A stretch of 64,000 nt of DNA from Prevotella sp. (GTDB lineage: Bacteria; Bacteroidota; Bacteroidia; Bacteroidales; Bacteroidaceae): contig JAFTGB010000041.1 of NCBI GenBank assembly GCA_017458125.1, positions 98,469-162,468 of the forward strand, given 5' to 3'. Under the pieces are notes generated by a model. The model ran no database searches. It was not told where the DNA came from and worked only from the letters and a program-made list of their open reading frames with translations. Both the position numbers and the translations under genes were made by a program. Positions 9,062 through 17,012 of this stretch are shown here, piece by piece; within the stretch, counting starts at the first letter, position 1; each line of letters starts with the position of its first letter.

Positions 9062-9508
9062 CTATTCTTTCTCTTGCCTGTCGTCGATGTTGTCGCCCTC
9101 GGTGGGTGCAAGGTCTTCCTCAAAGTCGGTGATGCCGGCGGCAACGAGGATGTTGTACCACTGGATGAGCTTCTTGATGTGGCTGCTCTGCACGCGGTCC
9201 TGGTCCCACTCGGGGAGCACGCGGGTGAAGTATTCCTTCAGCTCCTCGGGCGTAGCCTTCTTGTAGTTGAGCGACGACGGCTTGCCGCCCTCCAGGTCGC
9301 GCAGCGAGGCCATGACCTGCATGAGGGGTACGTCGTCGGTCTCGGTGAACATGGCGATGTCGGCCAGCGACGTGATGCGGTCGGTACCGAAGGCGGGCAT
9401 GCGCTTGTGAGTGCTGTCGAGTGCCTCCACGATGAGGCTGTTCTTGGCGCGTGAGACGAGTTTGTAAAGTCCGGGCTTACCGGAGATGGCTAAAATGGTT
9501 TGTTTCAT
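9062..9508 (-). CDS. DUF5606 domain-containing protein
   Basis: This 148-residue protein begins MKQTILAISGKPGLYKLVSR, which matches the conserved start of the Bacteroidota DUF5606 family. An SH3-like N-terminal part and a helical region containing LKEYFTRVLPEWDQDRV follow, and the tail is acidic (DNIDDRQEKE). The function is not known. There is no signal peptide, so it should be cytosolic. It is convergent with the fur gene and divergent from the fimbrial-type lipoprotein gene. Confidence 0.8.
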   Translation of the reverse strand: MKQTILAISGKPGLYKLVSRAKNSLIVEALDSTHKRMPAFGTDRITSLADIAMFTETDDVPLMQVMASLRDLEGGKPSSLNYKKATPEELKEYFTRVLPEWDQDRVQSSHIKKLIQWYNILVAAGITDFEEDLAPTEGDNIDDRQEKE

Positions 9509-9541
9509 TGTCTTCTTCGTTCTTTTTGGGTTTTAGGGTTG

Positions 9542-9600
9542 CAAAGGTACGCATTTTTATCCGTAATCTATTGTCTTTTCGGGAAAAAGTGTTATCTTTG
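9542..9600. promoter_or_regulatory. Divergent promoters for the DUF5606 and FimB-like genes
   Basis: A minus-strand -7 box TACCTTTG lies at 9542-9549 and a plus-strand -7 box TATCTTTG at 9593-9600. Each is about 25-35 bp upstream of its gene. Confidence 0.7.
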
Positions 9601-9622
9601 CATGACTAAAAACTGTTAAGCT

Positions 9623-10489
9623 ATGGTGAAAAAGTGGTTGCCTGTGTTGCTGCTGACGGTTGTGGCCTTGTTGTCGGCAGGATGTGAGAAGACGCTGTTA
9701 GAGGAGTCAGCGTCGGAGTCTGCGAGTAAGGGAAATGTGGTGCTGAGGCTGTCGGCCTACGAACAGATGGACTTCAGCACGCGCGGCGTACAGGACATTG
9801 CGCTGTTGTGCCGTCGGGTGAACGTGGCTTTCTTCCAGAACGGGACGAAGGTGCTGGCGGTGAGCCAGTCGGCAGGCGACGGAGCCTTTGGCACGGTGAG
9901 TGCGACGCTGCCCGAAGGCACATGTCAGGTGGTGGTGATGGCGCACAACAGTGACGGCTCGGCCACCATCAGCTCGGAACAGAAAGTCACATTCCCGAGC
10001 AATCAGGTCAGCGACACCTTTTATTATTATGGATCAGTGGAGGTGGGCGGCTCGCAGCGCGTCTACGACCTGGTGCTGAGGCGTGCCGTGTCGATGTTCA
10101 GGCTGGACGTGGTGAACGCACTGCCTGCTACTGCGGCGAAGATACGCTTCTACTACACGGGAGGCTCGTCGACGTTCAGTCCCTCGGCGGGCTACGGCTG
10201 TGTGAACTCGCGGCAGACGGTGATGATGCCGGTGGAGGCGGGGCAGACGGTGTTTGACGTCTACACGTTTCCGCATGAGGAGAGTGACGTGCTGAAGATG
10301 CTGGTGACGGTGTATACGGCTGAAGACAACATTCTGAAGGAACAGACGTTTGAGGAAGTGCCGGTGACGCGCAACCGGATTACGAAATATACGGGTGACT
10401 TCTTCAGCAGCTCGGCCAGCATGTCGGGCACGCAGTTCCGGCTGTCGGGCAATGGCGACTGGGACGGAACGGACGCCTACTCGTTCTGA
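9623..10489 (+). CDS. FimB/Mfa2-family fimbrial-type lipoprotein
   Basis: The product is 288 residues. A lipoprotein signal ends LLSAG-C at Cys21. The body resembles the FimB/Mfa2 family, which anchor or cap the major and minor fimbriae of Bacteroidales. Features seen are an early VVLRLSAYEQM strand, the VVVMAHNS segment, a DLVLRRAVSMFRLDV segment around residue 155 and a beta-rich second transthyretin-like half. No major fimbrillin gene adjoins it, so it is either a stand-alone surface lipoprotein or a partner of a fimbrillin coded elsewhere. It has its own promoter. Its 3' end overlaps the convergent coaE gene by 13 bp. Confidence 0.72.
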   Translation: MVKKWLPVLLLTVVALLSAGCEKTLLEESASESASKGNVVLRLSAYEQMDFSTRGVQDIALLCRRVNVAFFQNGTKVLAVSQSAGDGAFGTVSATLPEGTCQVVVMAHNSDGSATISSEQKVTFPSNQVSDTFYYYGSVEVGGSQRVYDLVLRRAVSMFRLDVVNALPATAAKIRFYYTGGSSTFSPSAGYGCVNSRQTVMMPVEAGQTVFDVYTFPHEESDVLKMLVTVYTAEDNILKEQTFEEVPVTRNRITKYTGDFFSSSASMSGTQFRLSGNGDWDGTDAYSF

Positions 10490-11019
10490 GCCAGAAGGCT
10501 AAGCAGCTGCTCCACCTGGCTGTCGACGTCGGCGGTGCCGTCGTTGACGATGACGTAGTGGGCGCGGCGGCTGACTTCGTCCTGCGGCCACTGGCGGCTG
10601 ATCCACTGCAGTGCCTTGTCGCGGCTGATGCCGTCGCGCTGCTGTATGCGGCTGATACGCACCTCTAAGGGAGCGACGACGGCAACGACGCGGTCTACCA
10701 GCTTGTCGGCTCCCGACTCGTACATGATGGCGCTCTCCATCCACTGCATGCCGCTCTGCTGAAAGTCGCGGAAGACGGCGGGGTGGATGATGGCGTTCAT
10801 GGCCTGCTGGTTGGCACTGCTGGCCAGCAGGAAACGGCTCATGGCGGCCTTGTCCAATGAACCGACGAGGGCGATGAGCTGCTGCTGCAAGTCGGGTGAG
10901 GTGCGGATGAGGCGCTTGGCGGCGGCGTCGCAGTCGTAGACGCTGATGCCGTGGGCGGCTAAGCGCTGGCATACGTAGCTCTTGCCGGCTCCGATGCCTC
11001 CGGCTATTCCTACTTTCAT
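10477..11019 (-). CDS. coaE: Dephospho-CoA kinase
   Basis: This 180-residue kinase phosphorylates dephospho-CoA in the last step of CoA synthesis. The P-loop GGIGAGKS is at residues 8-15, right after the ATG at 11019. A longer frame upstream has no conserved residues and is rejected. The YDCDAAAKRL segment near 33 is the conserved substrate-binding DAD/DCD motif, and a lid-like segment containing RISRIQQRD occurs near 125. The start overlaps the preceding gene's stop by 4 bp (ATGA type), so translation is probably coupled in the nusB-yajC-cdaR-coaE run. Confidence 0.93.
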   Translation of the reverse strand: MKVGIAGGIGAGKSYVCQRLAAHGISVYDCDAAAKRLIRTSPDLQQQLIALVGSLDKAAMSRFLLASSANQQAMNAIIHPAVFRDFQQSGMQWMESAIMYESGADKLVDRVVAVVAPLEVRISRIQQRDGISRDKALQWISRQWPQDEVSRRAHYVIVNDGTADVDSQVEQLLSLLAQNE

Positions 11020-11996
11020 TCTTCTTCTATCAGGTAGTCGACCTGCTTGGCACTGAGCGTGGCGCGGCTGATGCCGGGCGGCGTCTGACGCAGGTAGAGG
11101 TTGCACTTCTCGGAAGGTTTCTGGTCAATCTCGGCGTAGTCGGCCACGACGGTGAAGTCCTCGGGGCGCAGGAGGCGTATGCGGCTGGCTCCAGTGACGA
11201 AGTGTACCCTGACTTTGGCGGGGAACGTGCGCAGCACCTTGCCCGCAGGCAGGTTGATGCAGCCGATGGGTACGTTGATACTCTCCTCAGTGAGCACGTC
11301 GGTGAAGAAGCGGACCTTAATCTGCTCAGGCACCACCTTGACGTTGGCGGGGTGGGAGAGCTGGCAGGTGACGCGCAGCGTGTCGCGGAAGCCTACGTGG
11401 TTGAGGGGCTCGGTCTCGATGTAGCGGATGCTGTCGAGTTTCTCCTTCGAGGCGTAGACATCGACGCTGTCGGGCTCGTACTCGGTGTGGTCGATGAAGA
11501 AGAGCTGGTCGGGCATGACGCGTCCTGTCCAGCGCACGGGCACACGCTTGTATTCACCGTTGTTGTAGGAGAACTCCAGTTTGTCGGGCTTGACGGAGAT
11601 AATCTTCGACGAACTCTCTAACTGCTGGTCGATGAGTCGTTTGAGTTCGGAGGCCGATGCCGTGCCTGTGCCGTTGCCCTTGTCGTAGTTCTTGTAGTTA
11701 AGGCGCAGCTCGAACTGGAGGTCGCCGTAGAGGTAGGAGAAAATCATCCAGCCCTTGTCGCGCACGGTGAGGCGCACGGTGTCCACCTCGGTGGAGGTGA
11801 GCACGACGTTCTTGGGCACGTTGACGATGTGCACGGGTATCTTTATCTCCTTCTCGTACGTCTCGTTGAAGGTCTGGATAATCCAGAAGATGGCAGAGAG
11901 CACGACAAAGAACAAGAACACCAGGAACTGCCTGTTGATAATGCGTGACAGAAAGTTCCTGATGGTATCGAAGGTGCTGTTGTCGTCGGTGTGCAC
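11016..11996 (-). CDS. CdaR/YbbR-like domain protein
   Basis: The product is 326 residues. One membrane segment near residues 23-42 (FLVFLFFVVLSAIFWIIQ) is followed by extracytoplasmic beta-rich repeats typical of YbbR domains, such as KIPVHIVNVP and VTCQLSHPANVKV. In Firmicutes, CdaR proteins with such domains control a c-di-AMP cyclase. In Bacteroidota the gene commonly sits with yajC and coaE, as here, and its role is uncertain. The gene lies 21 bp after yajC and overlaps coaE by 4 bp. Confidence 0.8.
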   Translation of the reverse strand: MHTDDNSTFDTIRNFLSRIINRQFLVFLFFVVLSAIFWIIQTFNETYEKEIKIPVHIVNVPKNVVLTSTEVDTVRLTVRDKGWMIFSYLYGDLQFELRLNYKNYDKGNGTGTASASELKRLIDQQLESSSKIISVKPDKLEFSYNNGEYKRVPVRWTGRVMPDQLFFIDHTEYEPDSVDVYASKEKLDSIRYIETEPLNHVGFRDTLRVTCQLSHPANVKVVPEQIKVRFFTDVLTEESINVPIGCINLPAGKVLRTFPAKVRVHFVTGASRIRLLRPEDFTVVADYAEIDQKPSEKCNLYLRQTPPGISRATLSAKQVDYLIEEE

Positions 11997-12017
11997 AGGC
12001 CTTGACGTCGTTTCTTC

Positions 12018-12341
12018 TTACTTCTGCATGGGGGTGCTGGTGGTGTCTTTGAAGACGTAGCTCTTGTCCACCTTGATGACCACGCCGTCGGCAATCTTGA
12101 CATCAACAGTGCCGTTGGCCAGGTCAATCTTCTTCACTGTGCCGTAAATGCCGCCTCCGGTGATGACCTCGGAGCCTTCGGCCAGCGAGTTCTGGAAGTT
12201 CTGGATTTCCTTCTGGCGCTTCTGTTGCGGACGGATCATAAAGAAATACATGATGGCGAAGATGGCTACCATCATAATGATGAAACTCATGCTGCCGCCT
12301 CCCTGTGCGGCACCTTGTGCTGCTAAAAACAACTCTTTCAT
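12018..12341 (-). CDS. yajC: Sec translocase accessory subunit YajC
   Basis: The product is 107 residues with one N-terminal membrane helix (SFIIMMVAIFAIMYFFMIRP) followed at once by the family motif RPQQKRQKE. The conserved EVITGGGIYGTVKKID segment comes next. YajC associates with SecDF and YidC at the inner membrane. It lies downstream of nusB and upstream of the YbbR-domain gene, the usual Bacteroidota order. Confidence 0.95.
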   Translation of the reverse strand: MKELFLAAQGAAQGGGSMSFIIMMVAIFAIMYFFMIRPQQKRQKEIQNFQNSLAEGSEVITGGGIYGTVKKIDLANGTVDVKIADGVVIKVDKSYVFKDTTSTPMQK

Positions 12342-12392
12342 TTGACAATTTTACTATTTTACTATTTTACAATTTTACTATTTGACTATTAT
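12342..12392. repeat. AT-rich simple repeat between nusB and yajC
   Basis: Five near-copies of the word TTTTACTATT or TTTTACAATT fill the spacer. Similar words occur at 22190-22268 and inside the GH3 gene. Confidence 0.75.
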
Positions 12393-12417
12393 AAAGAGGC
12401 AAGAGTAATCATAATTC

Positions 12418-13356
12418 TCAACTCTCAACTTTCATTTGTTTCAGCATCTTTCCCGTTTGGATGAGGTGACGGGCTATGGTGTCAAGCATGCCGTTGATGT
12501 AGCCGCCGGACTGTGGGGTGGAGTAGAGCTTGGCGATGTCCACAAACTCGTTGATGGTAACGCTGACGGGAATGCTGGGGAAGTTGAGCATCTCGGCAAT
12601 GGCAATCTGCATGACGACGATGTCCATGTAGGCCAGACGCGAGAAGTCCCAGTTGCGCGAGGCCTCGCTCATGTAGTGCTGGTACTCGTCGCCGTTGAGG
12701 ATGGTGGCACGGAACAGCTTGCGGGCGTACTCCTTGTCGTCTTCGCTGTCGTACTCGGGCAGCAGCTGCTGACTCTGGCGGTTCGTCTCGTCGAAACGCT
12801 TGATGGTCTTCAGCACGAAGGTGTCCACCACCTCCTTGTCGTCGTTCCAGTAGAGGCTCTTCTCCTCTAACAGGGCGTCCAGGTCGCTGTTGTCCTGGAT
12901 AAGCGTGCGGTACACCTTGCGCCACAGCTCACGGTCGGCCTGGTAGTTGTCTTCCGGGTCGTCCATGTAGTCCTTGTAGATTTGGCTCTCGCTGATTTGG
13001 GTGTAGATTTTCTTCAGAAATTCGGGCTCGTCGTCCCAGTTCAGCTTCTGCGTCTCCATAAAGTCGTTGAGCATCTTGTTACCCTCCAACTGAAGGGCAA
13101 AACGGTTGTAGACGAACTTCGTAGACGGCATGGGCGTGCCCTCGCGCTTGGCTCTTGACTCAGCCACCTCCAAGTGGCGGCGGGCTTCCTTGGTGATGCC
13201 CACGATGAGTGCCAGCAGGTAGTTATATAGGTCGTATGCTTTCGACAGGCTGAACAGGAGTTCCTTTTCCGCCGTCTCTATATTCTTGTTGCCGTTCTGA
13301 TAGTACGCATAGGTCAACTGTACTATCTTTATTCTGATGAGTTCTCTGTTAATCAT
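12418..13356 (-). CDS. nusB: Transcription antitermination factor NusB
   Basis: The product is 312 residues, about twice the length of enterobacterial NusB, which is usual in Bacteroidota because of a long N-terminal and middle extension. The NusB fold is clearest in the last 110 residues: YARKLFRATILNGDEYQHY, then LDIVVMQIAIAEMLNFPSIP-like sequence (here MDIVVMQIAIAEM), then VTINEFVDIAKLYSTP and GYINGMLDTI. NusB binds boxA RNA with NusE during rRNA transcription. It is first in the minus-strand run and has its own promoter. The last codons (KVES) run into a simple repeat (CTCAACTCTCAACTTTCA), so the extreme C-terminus may be repeat-derived. Confidence 0.93.
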   Translation of the reverse strand: MINRELIRIKIVQLTYAYYQNGNKNIETAEKELLFSLSKAYDLYNYLLALIVGITKEARRHLEVAESRAKREGTPMPSTKFVYNRFALQLEGNKMLNDFMETQKLNWDDEPEFLKKIYTQISESQIYKDYMDDPEDNYQADRELWRKVYRTLIQDNSDLDALLEEKSLYWNDDKEVVDTFVLKTIKRFDETNRQSQQLLPEYDSEDDKEYARKLFRATILNGDEYQHYMSEASRNWDFSRLAYMDIVVMQIAIAEMLNFPSIPVSVTINEFVDIAKLYSTPQSGGYINGMLDTIARHLIQTGKMLKQMKVES

Positions 13357-13391
13357 ATTTTTTACTTGCGCTTGATACTCTTATCGGAGTG

Positions 13392-13470
13392 CAAAGGTAA
13401 ACAAAAATAGGGAGAAAAACAAGATAAAAGGGAAAAAGTTTGCTGGTGTCGCAGGAAATTACTACCTTTG
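13392..13470. promoter_or_regulatory. Divergent promoters for nusB and rplY
   Basis: For nusB, a minus-strand TACCTTTG lies at 13392-13399. For rplY, TTTG (13439-13442) and TACCTTTG (13463-13470) are spaced exactly 20 bp apart. Confidence 0.75.
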
Positions 13471-13543
13471 CACCCGCTTTTCGCATCGTGTGATGGTGGA
13501 TTAAGCAAAGAGAACTTAATTTTAGAGTAACACATTATTAATT

Positions 13544-14146
13544 ATGTTAGAGATTAATGTAAGCGGTAAGAAGCGCACCGAGACAGGCAAGAAGGCCTCG
13601 AAGATGCTTCGCAAGGAGGGCCTGGTGCCCTGCAATCTGTATGGTGAGAAGAAGGGGGAGAACGGTCTGCCCGAGGCTCTGGCTTTCTGTGCTTCGGCCG
13701 CCGAGCTGCGCAAGGCTGTCTACACGCCCCACGTCTACGTGGTGAACCTCGACATTGACGGCACTGCCCACAAGGCTATCATCAAGGAGCTGCAGTTCCA
13801 CCCCACGACGGACGCACTGCTGCACGCCGACTTCTTCGAGATCAACGAGACCAAGGCCATTACCGTCGGTATCCCCGTCAACCTGACCGGTCACGCTCAG
13901 GGTGTGCGCGATGGTGGTCGTCTGAACCTCTCCATTCGCAAAATCAACGTCACCGCTCCTTACAAGAATATTCCCGAGAAGCTGGACATCGACGTCACCG
14001 AGCTGCAGTTGGGCAAGGCCATCAAGGTGGGCCAGCTGAGCTTCGAGGGCTTGGAGATTGCCACTCCGAAGGAGGTTATCGTCTGCTCCGTCAAGGCTAC
14101 CCGTGCTTCGCGCTCGGCTGCTGCTGAGGCTGCTGCAAATAGCTAA
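13544..14146 (+). CDS. rplY: 50S ribosomal protein L25/Ctc family
   Basis: The product is 200 residues, the long CTC form of bL25. The N-terminal L25 fold starts EINVSGKKRTETGKKASKML and includes VPCNLYG and the HADFFEIN segment. A C-terminal beta domain follows, and the tail is alanine-rich (SRSAAAEAAANS). L25 binds 5S rRNA. The pairing with pth downstream is widespread in bacteria. Confidence 0.95.
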   Translation: MLEINVSGKKRTETGKKASKMLRKEGLVPCNLYGEKKGENGLPEALAFCASAAELRKAVYTPHVYVVNLDIDGTAHKAIIKELQFHPTTDALLHADFFEINETKAITVGIPVNLTGHAQGVRDGGRLNLSIRKINVTAPYKNIPEKLDIDVTELQLGKAIKVGQLSFEGLEIATPKEVIVCSVKATRASRSAAAEAAANS

Positions 14147-14157
14147 TGCTAAATGAG

Positions 14158-14181
14158 AAATGAGGAATGCATTCCTCATTT
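14158..14181. repeat. 24-bp perfect palindrome between rplY and pth
   Basis: AAATGAGGAATG is directly followed by its exact reverse complement. It is built from the AAATGAGAAATGA simple repeat word and ends 8 bp before the pth start. There is no T-run, so it is not a typical terminator. Confidence 0.7.
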
Positions 14182-14189
14182 ACGGAGGA

Positions 14190-14792
14190 ATGGATAAGTA
14201 TTTAATTGTAGGACTGGGCAACCCCGGCGACGAGTACGCCGAGACCCGCCACAACACTGGATTTATGGTATTGGACGCTTTTGCTAAGGCGTCCAATATC
14301 GTTTTTGAGGACAAACGCTACGGCTTCGTGGCCGAGACCACAGTGAAGGGACGCAAGGTGGTATTGCTGAAGCCCACCACGTTCATGAACCTCAGCGGCA
14401 ATGCCGTGCGCTACTGGCTGAGCAAGGAGAACATAGACCAGCAGCGGCTGCTCGTGGTCAGCGACGACGTGGCGCTGCCCTTGGGAGCCTTCCGGCTGAA
14501 GGGCAACGGCAGCAATGGCGGCCACAACGGCTTGGGGCATATCCAGCAGCTCATAGGGCAGCAGTACGCCCGCCTGCGCATGGGCATCGGCAACGACTAT
14601 CCCGTAGGCGCACAGATTGACCATGTGCTTGGCCGCTTCAGCAGTGAGGAGCGCGAGCACCTGCAGCCAAGCATCGACATGGCCGTCGACATCATCCGCA
14701 GCTTCGTGCTGGCTGGCATCGACGTGACCATGAACCAGTATAACAAATTTGGGAAACGACCATTATGGCAGCAACAACAGAAGCCAGAATAG
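14190..14792 (+). CDS. pth: Peptidyl-tRNA hydrolase
   Basis: This 200-residue enzyme frees tRNA from stalled peptidyl-tRNA. The N-terminal [20 protein letters not shown] contains the catalytic His of the RHN motif at about residue 23. PTTFMNLSG is near 68, and the SDDVALPLG plus GSNGGHNGL segments supply the catalytic Asp and the conserved loop. The ATG at 14190 gives the normal N-terminus; a start 30 bp upstream lies in the palindrome and is rejected. It overlaps the next gene by 28 bp. Confidence 0.95.
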   Translation: MDKYLIVGLGNPGDEYAETRHNTGFMVLDAFAKASNIVFEDKRYGFVAETTVKGRKVVLLKPTTFMNLSGNAVRYWLSKENIDQQRLLVVSDDVALPLGAFRLKGNGSNGGHNGLGHIQQLIGQQYARLRMGIGNDYPVGAQIDHVLGRFSSEEREHLQPSIDMAVDIIRSFVLAGIDVTMNQYNKFGKRPLWQQQQKPE

Positions 14793-15199
14793 ACAAATGG
14801 CTGTGGGCGGCGCGCATCTTCAAGACGCGCTCCATTGCCGCCGACGCTATCAAGAACGGACGCGTCACCATACAGGGTGTCAACGTCAAACCCTCGCGCA
14901 TGGTGAAGGCCGGCGAGGTGGTCAGCGTGCGCAAGCCGCCCGTCACCTACTCGTTCAAAATCCTGAAGACCATTGAACAGCGGGTGGGCGCCAAGCTCAT
15001 CCCCGAGGTTTACGAGAACGTGACTGCGCCCGACCAGTACGAGCTGCTGGAGATGAACCGCATCAGCGGCTTCGTCAACCGTCAGCGCGGTACGGGCCGT
15101 CCCACCAAGAAGGAGCGCCGCGCCCTGGACGAGTTTGTCGGTCCGTCGTTGGAGGGCGACTTCTTCGACTGGGACGATGGTGATGATGAAGAAGAATAA
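14765..15199 (+). CDS. S4-domain RNA-binding protein, Hsp15/HslR type
   Basis: The product is 144 residues. The S4 domain begins [18 protein letters not shown], which is the signature of Hsp15-like proteins, followed by [14 protein letters not shown]. Hsp15 binds 50S subunits carrying nascent chains in E. coli, and this role is assumed by family only. A basic KKERR stretch and an acidic tail (DDGDDEEE) follow. It begins inside the pth gene, so the two are probably co-translated. Confidence 0.87.
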   Translation: MAATTEARIDKWLWAARIFKTRSIAADAIKNGRVTIQGVNVKPSRMVKAGEVVSVRKPPVTYSFKILKTIEQRVGAKLIPEVYENVTAPDQYELLEMNRISGFVNRQRGTGRPTKKERRALDEFVGPSLEGDFFDWDDGDDEEE

Positions 15200-15224
15200 C
15201 GGTATTCCGAAAATAGATCAGACA

Positions 15225-16157
15225 ATGCTATTAGAAGTCATTTTTATTGTAGTCGGCGTAGCCATGGTGCTCGTCGGAGCCGACCGGCTGACCGAGGGTG
15301 CCTCGGCATTGGCGCGTCGTATGGATGTACCCGAGATTATTATCGGCCTGACCATCGTTGCCGCAGGAACGTCGGCACCCGAACTGTTTGTCAGTCTGGT
15401 GTCGGCACTGAAGGGCACACCCGACATGGCTGTGGGTAACGTGGTGGGTTCTAACACCATGAACGCCATGCTCATCGTGGGCTGTGCAGCCATGGTGGCT
15501 CCCATGACCATCAGCCGTTCCACGGTGAAGAAGGACATCCCCTTCTCCGTGGGTGCCTCCGTGCTGCTCATGCTGCTGGCCCTCAACAACTTCTTGGGGC
15601 GCTGGGACGGCATTGTGCTGCTGGCGGGCTTTGCCATCTTCATGACCTACACGCTGATGCAGGCCAAGAAGGGACAGGCTGAAGCCACGGAGCAGAAGAC
15701 CGAGCGGCGCAGCCCGTGGCTCAGTGCTGCAATGGTGGTGATAGGCTTGGCCGCCCTCGTGGTGGGCAGCAACCTGTTTGTCGACTCGGCCTCTACCGTA
15801 GCTGCTGCGTTAGGCATCAGCGAGGGTGTCATTGGACTCACCGTGGTGGCCGGCGGCACCAGTCTGCCTGAGTTGGCCACCAGCGTCGTTGCTGCCCGCA
15901 AGGGGCAGTCGGCTATTGCCATTGGCAACGTCATAGGTTCCAACGTCTTCAACATCCTTATGATATTAGGACTGACGGCCACCATCAGTCCCTTGCAAAT
16001 AGAAGGCATCACCACCATCGACATGGCAGTGATGCTTGTCTCTGTGGCCTTGGTGTGGTTCTTCTCCTTTACCAAGTTCACCGTGGAGAGATGGGAGGGG
16101 GCATTGCTCGTCATTGGCTACCTGGTCTACCTGTGGTGGCTGATAAGCAGTTTGTAG
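15225..16157 (+). CDS. Calcium/sodium antiporter, YrbG type
   Basis: The product is 310 residues with about ten membrane segments in two inverted halves. Each half has the ion-binding alpha repeat of the CaCA superfamily: AAGTSAPELFVSLVSA in the first half and AGGTSLPELATSVVAA in the second. GNVVGSN and GNVIGSN follow in turn. The ATG at 15225 is chosen because it leads straight into the first membrane helix; earlier starts overlap the S4 gene by up to 65 bp. It is the last gene of the rplY run and is followed by a clear terminator. Confidence 0.93.
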   Translation: MLLEVIFIVVGVAMVLVGADRLTEGASALARRMDVPEIIIGLTIVAAGTSAPELFVSLVSALKGTPDMAVGNVVGSNTMNAMLIVGCAAMVAPMTISRSTVKKDIPFSVGASVLLMLLALNNFLGRWDGIVLLAGFAIFMTYTLMQAKKGQAEATEQKTERRSPWLSAAMVVIGLAALVVGSNLFVDSASTVAAALGISEGVIGLTVVAGGTSLPELATSVVAARKGQSAIAIGNVIGSNVFNILMILGLTATISPLQIEGITTIDMAVMLVSVALVWFFSFTKFTVERWEGALLVIGYLVYLWWLISSL

Positions 16158-16177
16158 ACCGTTTTCCCGTATAGAAT

Positions 16178-16230
16178 AATATTCTTTCCAGGCGAATATC
16201 GAAAGGTCTGGAAAGAATATTTTGTTTTCG
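16178..16230 (+). terminator. Terminator after the antiporter gene
   Basis: A 14-bp perfect stem (16178-16191 with 16208-16221) around a 16-nt loop is followed by TTTGTTTTCG. Confidence 0.8.
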
Positions 16231-16272
16231 TGATAGTCCTTTTTGGCGAAATGTTCTGAATATGGACGATGT

Positions 16273-16304
16273 TTTGGCGGATTGTTCCAAACGTCGTACC
16301 TTTG
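16273..16304 (+). promoter_or_regulatory. Promoter of the LuxR gene and probably of the sulfur cluster
   Basis: TTTG at 16273-16276 and TACCTTTG at 16297-16304 are spaced 20 bp apart. No terminator is seen between here and 23479. Confidence 0.7.
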
Positions 16305-16355
16305 CCGTCGGAAAGTTGCTTACGAGCAAAGGTAAATACAAACAACACAAGGACT

Positions 16356-16997
16356 ATGGCAAACTATATATTGGCAGATAATCAAGACCTGACGTGCTTC
16401 GCGGTGGAAAGCCTGTTGCGGAGTGACGAGCGGAACGTAGTGTACAGGGCTTCGGACAGGGCTGGTCTCATGCAGTTGCTGAAGGAGCATGAGAGCGCTA
16501 CGGTGGTGCTGGACTACACGCTGTTCGACTTTGCTGATGTGGAGCAGCTGGTGATAGTGAGCGAACGGTTTGCGCTGTCGCAGTGGCTGCTGGTGAGCGA
16601 TATGCTGTCGCCAGCCTTTCTGCGGAAGGTGGTGTATGCGACACATCAGTTCAGCATTATCTTTAAGGACTGTGGGCTGGGTGAGCTGCGCGAAGCCCTG
16701 CAGACCTTGTCGCACCACGGGCGTCACATCAGCCAGCGTGCGCTGGAGGTCGTCATCAGCCAGCAGCATGAGAATGAGGCTATGGACATTTTGACGGAGA
16801 CGGAGCGCGAGATAGTGCATGCCATCGCACAGGGCAAGACGACGAAGGAGATAGCCGCCGAGCGCTATTCGAGTGTTCACACAGTGACGACGCACCGCAA
16901 GAACATCTTCCGCAAACTCGGAGTGAATACGGCTCACGAGGTGGTGAAATACGCGCTGCGGGCAGGGCTGATAGACCAGGCAGAATTTTATATTTAA
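16356..16997 (+). CDS. LuxR/NarL-type response regulator
   Basis: The product is 213 residues from the ATG at 16356. An upstream frame contains the promoter and is rejected. The receiver domain is reduced: the probable phosphoacceptor is the Asp in VVLDYTLFDF near residue 53, and the Lys in IIFKDCGLGEL is near 109. The C-terminal domain is a clear LuxR HTH starting LTETEREIVHAIAQGKTTKE and ending with FRKLGVNTAHEVV. No histidine kinase gene adjoins it. It ends 15 bp before the sulfhydrylase-like gene, so it is probably the first gene of the sulfur operon and may regulate it. Confidence 0.85.
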   Translation: MANYILADNQDLTCFAVESLLRSDERNVVYRASDRAGLMQLLKEHESATVVLDYTLFDFADVEQLVIVSERFALSQWLLVSDMLSPAFLRKVVYATHQFSIIFKDCGLGELREALQTLSHHGRHISQRALEVVISQQHENEAMDILTETEREIVHAIAQGKTTKEIAAERYSSVHTVTTHRKNIFRKLGVNTAHEVVKYALRAGLIDQAEFYI

Positions 16998-17012
16998 ACG
17001 GTAAAAATCAAT